From HGM13634 sp045537285 (GTDB taxonomy: Bacteria > Bacillota > Clostridia > TANB77 > CAG-508): 6,690 bases of DNA. The notes under the pieces were generated by a model. That model was not told where the DNA came from, ran no database searches, and saw only the letters and a list, made by a program, of their open reading frames with translations. Position 1 is the stretch's first letter. Each line of letters starts with the position of its first letter. This document shows, one piece after another, positions 1-5,519 of the stretch. The position numbers and the translations under genes are program-made. The stretch is from assembly GCA_045537285.1 (NCBI GenBank), contig JAZSPC010000024.1:1-6690 (forward strand), given 5' to 3'.

Positions 1-1293
1 TCTGAAATAAATCCATTAACAGGCAAAACTATAGGGCAAAGAAATCATATAATGATTTTCCCAAATTCACACTATGTTACAACAAGCGATAAAATGGAAA
101 GAGCTATTGTAACAATAGAACAAGAATTGGAAGAAAGAATAAAATATTTTAAAGAAAATAACAAATTAATAGAAGCCCAAAGAATTGAAGAAAGAACAAA
201 TTTTGATATAGAAATGATGAAAGAAACTGGTTTTTGTTCTGGGATAGAAAATTACTCAAGACATATAAGTCAAAGACCAGTTGGTAGTGCGCCATATACA
301 TTATTTGATTATTTTCCAGACGATTTCTTATTATTGGTGGATGAATCACATGCTACAATTCCGCAAGTTAGAGCAATGTATAATGGAGATAGAGCAAGAA
401 AAGAATCATTAGTTAAATATGGATTTAGGCTTCCGTCTGCATTTGATAACAGACCATTAAAATTTAATGAATTTGAAGAAAGAATAAATCAATGCGTGTT
501 TGTGAGCGCAACACCGGCAGACTATGAAAAAGAACACAGTAAAGATAATGTTGTAGAACAAACTATTAGACCAACAGGTTTGTTAGACCCACAAATAGAA
601 GTTAAACCAATAGAAAATCAAATAGATGATTTAATAGAACAAATTAAATTACGAACAAAAAAGAATGAAAGAATTTTAGTTACTACATTGACTAAAAAAA
701 TGGCAGAAGATTTAACTTCATACTTAAAAGAAATAGACATCAAAGTTAGATATATGCATTCGGATATAAAAGCGTTAGAAAGGATGGAAATAATAAGAGA
801 TTTAAGATTAGGAGAATTTGATGTTCTAGTTGGAATAAATCTTTTAAGAGAGGGATTGGATATACCAGAAGTATCTCTTGTAGCAATACTAGATGCAGAT
901 AAAGAAGGATTTCTTCGTTCTGAACGTTCGCTAATTCAAACAATAGGGCGTGCTGCAAGAAATATAGAAGGAAAAGTTATAATGTATGCTGATGAATTAA
1001 CTGAAAGTATGGAAAAGGCAATTAGTGAAACAAATAGAAGAAGAAAAATCCAACAAGAATATAATAAAACACATAGAATTATTCCAACCACAATTAATAA
1101 ATCTGTAAGAGATGCTATAAGTATTAGTAAGGTTCAAGAGATACAACAAGAATATAAATTATCAAAAGATGAAAGCATAGAAGATATAATTGCAAAATTA
1201 ACAGATCAAATGTTAAAACATGCAAGTTTAATGGAATTTGAAAAAGCAGCTGAATTAAGAGATAAAATAAGAGAGTTAGAGAATATGGTATAA
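1..1293 (+). CDS. uvrB: UvrABC excinuclease subunit B (UvrB), N-terminus cut by window edge
   Basis: UvrB is the DNA-damage verification helicase of nucleotide excision repair: UvrA loads it on the lesion and it then recruits UvrC. The frame is open from base 1, so 430 residues are present. Family members have about 660, so roughly 230 N-terminal residues, including Walker A and the beta-hairpin, lie outside the window. The first in-window residues (NPLTG, then SHYVT) match the middle of UvrB. Visible motifs are the DESH box (Walker B/DEAH equivalent) at 340-351, VSATP at about 502-516, GINLLREGLD at about 832-861, and helicase motif VI QTIGRAAR at about 937-960. A C-terminal UVR domain (about 1177-1285, ending EFEKAAELRDKIRELE) binds UvrA/UvrC. 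The ATG at 52 is internal, because similarity continues upstream of it. No uvrA or uvrC follows: the next gene is convergent, so uvrB is the last plus-strand gene of its unit here. Confidence 0.98.
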   Translation, partial: SEINPLTGKTIGQRNHIMIFPNSHYVTTSDKMERAIVTIEQELEERIKYFKENNKLIEAQRIEERTNFDIEMMKETGFCSGIENYSRHISQRPVGSAPYTLFDYFPDDFLLLVDESHATIPQVRAMYNGDRARKESLVKYGFRLPSAFDNRPLKFNEFEERINQCVFVSATPADYEKEHSKDNVVEQTIRPTGLLDPQIEVKPIENQIDDLIEQIKLRTKKNERILVTTLTKKMAEDLTSYLKEIDIKVRYMHSDIKALERMEIIRDLRLGEFDVLVGINLLREGLDIPEVSLVAILDADKEGFLRSERSLIQTIGRAARNIEGKVIMYADELTESMEKAISETNRRRKIQQEYNKTHRIIPTTINKSVRDAISISKVQEIQQEYKLSKDESIEDIIAKLTDQMLKHASLMEFEKAAELRDKIRELENMV

Positions 1294-1300
1294 AAAATAA

Positions 1301-1327
1301 AATCCTTGTACAAATTGTACAAGGATT
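1301..1327. terminator. Hairpin between convergent uvrB and the minus-strand small gene
   Basis: The arms AATCCTTGTACAA (1301-1313) and TTGTACAAGGATT (1315-1327) are perfect 13-base inverted repeats around one base, starting 7 bases after the uvrB stop. Read on the minus strand, the hairpin is followed at once by a T-rich tract (1300 down to 1291, TTATTTTTTA), the form of an intrinsic terminator for the minus-strand gene. On the plus strand the downstream bases (AATCCATTGCC) have no T-run, so it would end uvrB transcripts poorly by the intrinsic route, though it could protect the uvrB 3' end. Confidence 0.8.
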
Positions 1328-1346
1328 AATCCATTGCCATAAAAAT

Positions 1347-1553
1347 TTACTTTTTCTCGATAGTGTATTTATATAATCTTCTTGGTTCATTTATAGCCTC
1401 TAAGGGCGAAAATGTTAAATTTGGATATCTTTTGCTTAATCTAGTAGAATCACTTTTGTATAGTGATAAAACAATAGACGAAGCATTATCCATTTTTAAA
1501 AAACTTTCAATAGATTCAATGGCTCTATCAAACCGACTTGTAATTTCTCTCAT
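1347..1553 (-). CDS. Small hypothetical protein, 68 aa, convergent to uvrB
   Basis: I do not recognise this family. The gene is supported by a textbook AGGAGG six bases before its ATG (minus strand, 1565-1560), a good promoter further upstream (TTGATT, 17 bases, TAAAAT) and a T-rich hairpin terminator just past the TAA. The product is soluble and basic, with no membrane segment or signal peptide. An N-terminal amphipathic helix (about residues 8-22, DRAIESIESFLKM) is followed by a possible strand (SIVLSLY), a Ser/Arg/Lys-rich helix (about 34-43) and a basic C-terminal tail ending in PRRLYKYTIEKK. The overlapping plus-strand frame 1363-1584 has no ribosome binding site and is its shadow. A small regulatory or nucleic-acid-binding role is possible from the charge, but that is a guess. 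Confidence 0.8.
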   Translation of the reverse strand: MREITSRFDRAIESIESFLKMDNASSIVLSLYKSDSTRLSKRYPNLTFSPLEAINEPRRLYKYTIEKK

Positions 1554-1559
1554 AATTTT

Positions 1560-1565
1560 CCTCCT
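1560..1565 (-). promoter_or_regulatory. Ribosome binding site AGGAGG of the minus-strand small gene
   Basis: CCTCCT on the plus strand reads AGGAGG on the minus strand, with six bases (1559-1554) before the ATG at 1553-1551. This site decides that the minus-strand frame, not the overlapping plus-strand frame, is the real gene. Confidence 0.88.
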
Positions 1566-1626
1566 GATATTTATAATGTTTTAAGAGAACAACAATGGAT
1601 TTCAACGTGTAAAAAACACAAAAATT

Positions 1627-1655
1627 ATTTTAGCATAATATAAATATAAAATCAA
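1627..1655 (-). promoter_or_regulatory. Promoter of the minus-strand small gene (extended -10)
   Basis: On the minus strand the -35 is TTGATT (1655-1650), the spacer is 17 bases and the -10 is TAAAAT (1632-1627), preceded by TATGC, giving the extended -10 TATGCTAAAAT. The predicted start is near 1620, with a leader of about 67 bases. The site was read by eye against the sigma-A consensus. Confidence 0.75.
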
Positions 1656-1671
1656 CTATAATTTTAATTAA

Positions 1672-1700
1672 TTGATTTTTATGTTAATCTATGATATAAT
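1672..1700 (+). promoter_or_regulatory. Promoter of the 86-aa gene (extended -10)
   Basis: The -35 is TTGATT (1672-1677), the spacer is 17 bases and the -10 is a perfect TATAAT (1695-1700) with an upstream TATGA, making TATGATATAAT. Transcription should start near 1707, giving a leader of about 40 bases. It lies back to back with the minus-strand promoter at 1627-1655, with the two -35 boxes 16 bases apart. Confidence 0.85.
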
Positions 1701-1707
1701 AATAATA

Positions 1708-1723
1708 TATGCATAAATGCATA
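1708..1723. repeat. Inverted repeat TATGCAT-AA-ATGCATA at the start of the 86-aa gene's leader
   Basis: Two 7-base arms separated by two bases sit right at the predicted transcription start. The position suits a repressor operator or an early leader structure. It contains two copies of GCATAA (at 1711 and 1719) complementary to TTATGC at 1746-1751, which spans the start codon. Function is inferred only from symmetry and position. Confidence 0.45.
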
Positions 1724-1732
1724 AAAAAATTT

Positions 1733-1738
1733 AGGAGG
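1733..1738 (+). promoter_or_regulatory. Ribosome binding site AGGAGG that fixes the start at 1748
   Basis: AGGAGG lies nine bases before the ATG at 1748. The in-frame ATG at 1709 has no such site and sits almost on the predicted transcription start, so translation should begin at 1748. Confidence 0.88.
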
Positions 1739-1747
1739 CATAAAATT

Positions 1748-2008
1748 ATGCACAAAAAACAGTTTAATTTAATTGGAGAAGCTGAACTTCAAAAAGTTAA
1801 CCGGGAAATCATACCTTTATTTGGTGTGCAGAGCGGAGCAACATCAGGATCAATTTATATTGATAAGGGGAAGAAGGTACAGTGCCATATTGCAGTAGGC
1901 AATACAAGTACCTATAATTCTTTGGCAAAAGTTAAAAAAATTGGCAAAAAAGTAAAAGAAGTCTTGGGAGTACATGAAGTTTATTCTTTCGGAATTAAAC
2001 TCGCATAA
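1748..2008 (+). CDS. Small protein, 86 aa, possible minimal Asp23/Gls24-like fold, function unknown
   Basis: The start at 1748 is chosen over the in-frame ATG at 1709 because AGGAGG precedes it by nine bases. The product is small, basic and soluble, with no signal peptide or membrane span. Residues about 32-47 look like two strands (SGSIYID, VQCHIAVG), about 54-68 a Lys-rich helix (LAKVKKIGKKVKEVLG) and about 71-79 a last strand. This strand-strand-helix-strand order recalls the C-terminal half of Asp23/Gls24 (DUF322) proteins, but no diagnostic motif settles it. The gene is monocistronic, with its own promoter and terminator. Base use differs from the neighbours: 25/60 G+C at 1801-1860 and 24/60 at 1861-1920, against 14/60 for lepA at 2461-2520. 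It uses CGG, three CAG, ATC, GTC and CTC codons. That suggests transfer or different selection. Confidence 0.9.
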   Translation: MHKKQFNLIGEAELQKVNREIIPLFGVQSGATSGSIYIDKGKKVQCHIAVGNTSTYNSLAKVKKIGKKVKEVLGVHEVYSFGIKLA

Positions 2009-2012
2009 GCCT

Positions 2013-2056
2013 AACACAACAGACATTGAAAAAATTTCAATGTCTGTTGTGTTTTT
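2013..2056 (+). terminator. Strong intrinsic terminator of the 86-aa gene
   Basis: Two perfect 19-base arms (2013-2031 and 2035-2053) flank a 3-base centre, and a T-run (2052-2056) follows. The core of each arm carries CAACAGACATTG or its complement. The stem starts five bases after the stop codon. Confidence 0.93.
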
Positions 2057-2075
2057 ATAATAAATATGCTAGAAT
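2047..2075 (+). promoter_or_regulatory. Promoter of the lepA operon, -35 inside the preceding terminator
   Basis: The extended -10 TATGCTAGAAT (2065-2075) contains the hexamer TAGAAT at 2070-2075. Seventeen bases upstream lies a weak -35, TTGTGT (2047-2052), which forms part of the right arm of the terminator. The predicted start is near 2082, leaving under 20 bases of leader before the ATG. The -10 is convincing; the -35 matches only TTG. Confidence 0.65.
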
Positions 2076-2089
2076 ATATTGTAAAATAT

Positions 2090-2094
2090 GGAGG
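2090..2094 (+). promoter_or_regulatory. Ribosome binding site GGAGG that fixes the lepA start at 2100
   Basis: GGAGG at 2090-2094 is five bases before the ATG at 2100. The alternative in-frame ATG at 2088 overlaps this site and has no ribosome binding site of its own. Confidence 0.85.
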
Positions 2095-2099
2095 AAACA

Positions 2100-3911
2100 A
2101 TGCAAGACAAACAAAAAAACATTAGAAATTTTAGTATAATTGCACATATAGATCATGGGAAATCTACATTAGCAGATAGATTAATTGAAAAAACCGGTGT
2201 TTTAACAGCTCGTGAAATGGAATCACAAGTTCTTGATAATATGGAACTTGAAAGAGAAAGAGGAATTACAATAAAGTCACAAGCTGTTAGAATGAAATAT
2301 AAAGCAAAAGACGGACAAGAATATATTTTAAACTTAATAGATACACCGGGTCATGTAGATTTTAATTATGAAGTATCTAGAAGTTTAGCTGCATGTGAGG
2401 GAGCAATACTAGTTGTAGATTCTTCACAAGGGGTTGAAGCTCAAACATTAGCAAATGTATATTTAGCCTTGGATAATAATTTGGAAATTTTACCAGTATT
2501 AAACAAAATAGATTTACCAAATGCAAGACCAGATGAAATAAAAAATGAAATTGAAGATATAATTGGGATACCAGCGCAAGATGCACCATGCATATCTGCA
2601 AAATCAGGGTTGAATATAGAAGAAGTTTTAGAAAGAATAGTAACAGATATTCCTTCACCAAAAGGTGATGAAAATAAAGAAACAACTTGTTTAATATTTG
2701 ATTCTTATTATGATAATTACAAAGGAGCAATAGCTTATGTAAGAGTAATGGATGGAAAAGTAAATGTTGGAGATGAAATAACACTTATGGCAACAAATAA
2801 AACCTTTACTGTAACAGAGGTAGGATACTTTGCACCAGGTTCATATTTGCCTTGCGAAGAATTAACAGCAGGAGAGGTTGGATATATTGCAGCTAGTATA
2901 AAAAGTTTGTCAGATATTAGAGTTGGCGATACAGTTACTCTAACAAATAATCCGGCAAAAGAACCATTAAAAGGTTATAAACAAGTTCAACCAATGGTAT
3001 ATTGCGGGTTATATCCAATAGATGGGAGTGAATACGAAAATTTAAAAGTTGCGCTAGAAAAACTACAATTAAATGATGCTGCATTGGTATATGAGCCAGA
3101 AACATCTGCTGCTTTGGGATTTGGATTTAGATGCGGTTTCTTGGGGTTGTTACACTTAGAAATAATAGAAGAAAGATTAGATAGAGAATTTGATTTGGGA
3201 TTAATAACAACATCTCCATCGGTTATATATAAAGTACATAAAACAGATGGAACAGTTATAGACTTATATAATCCATCAGAATTACCAGCTCAGCAAGAAA
3301 TATCATATATAGAAGAACCTATGGTAAAGGCAGAAATATTTACTCCGAAAGAGTATGTGGGAAATATTATGGAAATATGTCAAAGAAGACGTGGAATATA
3401 TATCGATATGAAATACTTAGATGAAGATAGAGTAACATTAATATATGATATGCCTTTGAATGAGATAATTTATGATTTCTTTGACAATCTAAAATCAAAA
3501 ACAAAAGGTTATGCATCATTTGATTATGAATTTAAAGAGTATGTTCGTTCAGAACTTGTAAAATTAGATATACATGTAAACGGAGAAAGTGTTGATGCTT
3601 TATCATTTATAGTACATAAGGATTCTGCATATAGCAAAGGTAAGAAAATGGTAGAAAAACTAAAAACTGTAATACCCAGACAATTATTTGCAATACCACT
3701 TCAAGCAGTTGTTGGAGGAAAAATAATTGCAAGAGAAACATTATCTGCAATGAGAAAAGATGTACTCGCCAAATGTTATGGTGGAGATATAACAAGAAAG
3801 AAAAAGTTATTAGAGAAACAGAAAAAAGGTAAAAAGAAGATGCGAGAAATTGGTAATGTTGAGCTACCACAAGAGGCATTTTTATCTGTGCTAAAACTTG
3901 ATGATGAATAA
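2100..3911 (+). CDS. lepA: Elongation factor 4 (LepA), ribosomal translocation GTPase
   Basis: LepA/EF-4 is a ribosome-associated GTPase that acts on stalled or mis-translocated ribosomes and helps 30S biogenesis. It is cytosolic and partly membrane-associated. The protein is 603 aa, full length for the family (about 600). The GTPase domain shows G1 AHIDHGKS (15-22), G2 RGITI (54-58), G3 DTPGH with the catalytic His (81-85), G4 NKID (135-138) and G5 SAK (166-168). Domain II follows at about 195-285, then the EF-G-like III and V domains (FRCGFLGLLHLEI at about 343-355). The LepA-specific C-terminal domain carries the signature LAKCYGGDITRKKKLLEKQK and ends NVELPQEAFLSVLKLDDE. The start at 2100 is set by GGAGG; the upstream ATG at 2088 would add four residues. 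It is the first gene of a six-gene operon. Unlike many Bacillota, no hemW follows. Confidence 0.98.
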   Translation: MQDKQKNIRNFSIIAHIDHGKSTLADRLIEKTGVLTAREMESQVLDNMELERERGITIKSQAVRMKYKAKDGQEYILNLIDTPGHVDFNYEVSRSLAACEGAILVVDSSQGVEAQTLANVYLALDNNLEILPVLNKIDLPNARPDEIKNEIEDIIGIPAQDAPCISAKSGLNIEEVLERIVTDIPSPKGDENKETTCLIFDSYYDNYKGAIAYVRVMDGKVNVGDEITLMATNKTFTVTEVGYFAPGSYLPCEELTAGEVGYIAASIKSLSDIRVGDTVTLTNNPAKEPLKGYKQVQPMVYCGLYPIDGSEYENLKVALEKLQLNDAALVYEPETSAALGFGFRCGFLGLLHLEIIEERLDREFDLGLITTSPSVIYKVHKTDGTVIDLYNPSELPAQQEISYIEEPMVKAEIFTPKEYVGNIMEICQRRRGIYIDMKYLDEDRVTLIYDMPLNEIIYDFFDNLKSKTKGYASFDYEFKEYVRSELVKLDIHVNGESVDALSFIVHKDSAYSKGKKMVEKLKTVIPRQLFAIPLQAVVGGKIIARETLSAMRKDVLAKCYGGDITRKKKLLEKQKKGKKKMREIGNVELPQEAFLSVLKLDDE

Positions 3912-3922
3912 AGGTGATATAT

Positions 3923-4117
3923 ATGAAGAAATTTAAAAATCCAAAAGCGCAACAATTATTTGATGAGGCAGAGAAATTAGAAAAGTTTGCAAGAGAACAA
4001 ATAGAAAAAGGCGTATTAATTGATTATGGACCAGGAGATTGGCTAACAGAAGCTGCCGGATTAAGAATACAAGCTGATGAATTAGAAGAAGAGTATGAAG
4101 AGGATTGGGAAAGATAG
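3923..4117 (+). CDS. Small acidic helical hypothetical protein, 64 aa
   Basis: I do not recognise this protein. It is very rich in Glu, Lys, Asp and Ala and reads as two helices (about residues 8-30 and 42-62) joined by a GVLIDYGPGDW turn (about 30-40). The C-terminus is strongly acidic (ELEEEYEEDWER). The two Trp and the Gly-Pro-Gly turn suggest a defined helical hairpin rather than a disordered tail. The start at 3923 is preferred because AGGTGA (3912-3917) lies five bases upstream. A GTG at 3914 would add three residues but lies inside that ribosome binding site. It sits 11 bases after lepA and 3 bases before the HAM1-family gene, so it is co-transcribed and probably translationally coupled. 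A small adaptor role for a neighbour is possible but not shown. Confidence 0.82.
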   Translation: MKKFKNPKAQQLFDEAEKLEKFAREQIEKGVLIDYGPGDWLTEAAGLRIQADELEEEYEEDWER

Positions 4118-4120
4118 AAA

Positions 4121-4726
4121 ATGGAAATATTAATTGCTACTAAAAATGAAGCGAAAATAAAGAAGTATTCTACAATGCTTAATACATTAGGAATTGAATA
4201 TAAAACCTTAAAAGATTTTGATATTAATATAGAAGTAGAAGAAACTGGGAATACTCCAAAAGAAAACTCTATAATAAAAGCAAAGGCGTATTATGAAGTA
4301 TTCGATATGCCTGTATTAGTTGATGATAGTGGTCTTATATTAGATAAATTACCACCAGAAAAACAACCAGGAGTATTTGTAAGACGACATAATGGAAGAG
4401 AATTAACAGACGAAGAAATAATAAGTTTGTATAGCAAAGAGATTGAAGAAGTTGGTGGAGAAACAACAGGAGGTTTTGTAATAGCAACATCAATTGTGGA
4501 TGAAAATGGTGATATACATACTGATGAATTAAAACATAATAGATTGTTTGTATCAAAACCATGTCAAGAAAGAAACCTTGGATATCCAATGAATTCTTTG
4601 GTGTATGATAAAGAAACTAATAAATATTTAGCGCAAATATATGAAGGTAGTAATATTTATAAAGGAAGTTCATTTGAAAAGGATTTAGAATTTATAAAAA
4701 AAGTATTAATTGATAAGAAGGAATAA
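4121..4726 (+). CDS. Divergent HAM1/RdgB-family non-canonical NTP pyrophosphatase
   Basis: The HAM1/RdgB/ITPA family hydrolyses deaminated purine nucleotides (dITP, XTP) to monophosphate and pyrophosphate, keeping them out of DNA and RNA. The 201-aa length fits. The N-terminal half is clear: ATKNEAKIKKY (6-16, replacing the phosphate-binding S/T-x-N-x-x-K strand), EETGNTPKENSIIKAKAYYE (40-59) and the Mg-binding/catalytic VDDSGL (67-72), followed by PGVF (83-86). The C-terminal half is unusual. The expected G-[FY]-D-P-x-F element appears as GYPMNSLVY (154-162), and the SHRGKA motif that contacts the base is absent, with KGSSFE (181-186) near its place. Substrate choice may therefore differ from RdgB, and I give no gene symbol. 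The ribosome binding site is weak (GGGA, 4107-4110). The ATG lies 3 bases after the upstream stop, suggesting coupling. Confidence 0.85.
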   Translation: MEILIATKNEAKIKKYSTMLNTLGIEYKTLKDFDINIEVEETGNTPKENSIIKAKAYYEVFDMPVLVDDSGLILDKLPPEKQPGVFVRRHNGRELTDEEIISLYSKEIEEVGGETTGGFVIATSIVDENGDIHTDELKHNRLFVSKPCQERNLGYPMNSLVYDKETNKYLAQIYEGSNIYKGSSFEKDLEFIKKVLIDKKE

Positions 4727-4729
4727 TAT

Positions 4730-4960
4730 ATGAATAATAAAAGAGATGAATTTATAAACAATGCCTTAGAATTGAGTATTTATTCAGGCAAAATAAACGA
4801 AAATGCTAAATATATTTTATACTCAGAACATTCAAATATTGAAAAAAAGAAAAAAATTCTATCAATCAAAGAAGAATTAAAGCAAATTATTGTGAATGTA
4901 AAAGGTATAGCTAATAGCTTAGAATTATCTATCGAAGAAATATTTGATATAAATGAGTAG
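4730..4960 (+). CDS. Small degenerate MazG-like helical protein, 76 aa
   Basis: The gene has AAGGA (4718-4722) seven bases before its ATG and starts 3 bases after the HAM1 stop. By eye it aligns with the second half of the next protein: GKIxEN occurs at residues 20-25 here and 118-123 there, and LSIEEIFDIN (66-75) matches ITIEQILDEN (157-166). The SIEEI end is the usual tail of the MazG-like all-alpha NTP-pyrophosphatase fold. The metal-binding residues are mostly gone: the EExxE positions read as I17, Y18 and K21, and the ExxD pair reads E49 and Q52. It is therefore unlikely to be a catalyst by itself. It may be a partner subunit for the intact MazG module downstream, or a decaying duplicate. 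The reading frame is intact and well spaced, which argues against simple decay. Homology is a visual inference. Confidence 0.75.
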   Translation: MNNKRDEFINNALELSIYSGKINENAKYILYSEHSNIEKKKKILSIKEELKQIIVNVKGIANSLELSIEEIFDINE

Positions 4961-4969
4961 GGATACAGA

Positions 4970-5518
4970 ATGAATTTAGAAGAATATAAAAATGTAGTAA
5001 CACAAAGATTGAATAATGGAATATTAAATGAACCAAAAGAAAGAATGTCTTATGCATGTATGGGTCTAATAGAAGAAACAGGAGAAATGGTAGCTGAGCT
5101 AAGAAAACCTCTTTTTAAAGGTAACTTTCATGAAAAACCATTGGATTTGCAAAATATAAAATCTGAATTAGGGGATTTAATGTGGTATATTGCCTTGATG
5201 TGCAAAAATTGTAATATAAATATGGAAGAACTAAAAAAATACAAAGCAAATTCAACTAATATTCAAATGCCAATGAGAGAAAGAATGATACAAATTGCTA
5301 TTAATATGGGACAAGTAACAGGAAAAATAGTTGAAAATACTAGAAAAAAATATGATATAAACACTCAAAAAGAAGAATTAATTAAAAATATGAGTGAACA
5401 ATATAGAAATATAAACGAATTAGCTGGCTTGTTAGATATTACGATAGAACAAATACTGGATGAAAATATTAGAAAAGTTAATTCCAGATATAATGATAAA
5501 GGAGATATAAACAGATAA
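4970..5518 (+). CDS. MazG-like nucleotide pyrophosphohydrolase with a second, degenerate module
   Basis: MazG-type all-alpha NTP pyrophosphatases cleave (d)NTPs to monophosphates using Mg bound by EExxE and ExxD helices. Residues 1-95 form one such module: LEEYKNVV start, EETGE (35-39), then ELGDLMWYIALM (66-77) supplying E66 and D69, and the closing NINMEEL (82-88). Residues about 103-174 repeat the pattern without the acids: E35, E36 and E39 become Q115, V116 and K119, and E66 and D69 become N140 and E143. The closing segment ITIEQILDENIRKVNSRY (157-174) is well kept. The 182-aa length is about twice that of single-domain relatives (about 100 aa), consistent with an internal duplication that forms an intramolecular pseudo-dimer. 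AGGGA (4959-4963) lies six bases before the ATG. Next to a HAM1 enzyme, a nucleotide house-cleaning role is likely; the substrate is unknown. Confidence 0.87.
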   Translation: MNLEEYKNVVTQRLNNGILNEPKERMSYACMGLIEETGEMVAELRKPLFKGNFHEKPLDLQNIKSELGDLMWYIALMCKNCNINMEELKKYKANSTNIQMPMRERMIQIAINMGQVTGKIVENTRKKYDINTQKEELIKNMSEQYRNINELAGLLDITIEQILDENIRKVNSRYNDKGDINR

Positions 5519-5519
5519 A

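Noticed and set aside
1301..1327. The hairpin as a standard intrinsic terminator for uvrB
   Set aside because: The plus-strand side lacks a T-run. The T-rich tract is on the minus-strand exit side, so the call is kept for the convergent gene.
1363..1584. Plus-strand frame of 73 codons with a hydrophobic C-terminus
   Set aside because: It has no ribosome binding site and lies opposite the minus-strand gene, which has AGGAGG, a promoter and a terminator. The hydrophobic end comes from reading its AT-rich upstream region.
1709..1747. Upstream in-frame ATG adding 13 residues to the 86-aa protein
   Set aside because: It sits within a few bases of the predicted transcription start, has no ribosome binding site, and its codons read through the AGGAGG that serves the ATG at 1748.
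2088..2099. Upstream ATG for lepA
   Set aside because: Its codons overlap the GGAGG that serves the ATG at 2100, and LepA homologues begin near the later start.
2377..2784. Minus-strand frame of 135 codons inside lepA
   Set aside because: It is Leu/His/Phe-rich, as expected for the antisense of an AT-rich gene, with no start signals. The plus strand encodes a fully conserved LepA.
3607..3879. Minus-strand frame of 90 codons inside lepA
   Set aside because: It is a shadow of the conserved LepA C-terminal domain, with antisense-type composition.
3914..3922. GTG start for the 64-aa protein
   Set aside because: The GTG is part of the AGGTGA ribosome binding site that is well spaced from the ATG at 3923.
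4335..4589. Minus-strand frame of 84 codons inside the HAM1 gene
   Set aside because: It is a Leu/Val/Tyr-rich antisense shadow with no ribosome binding site.
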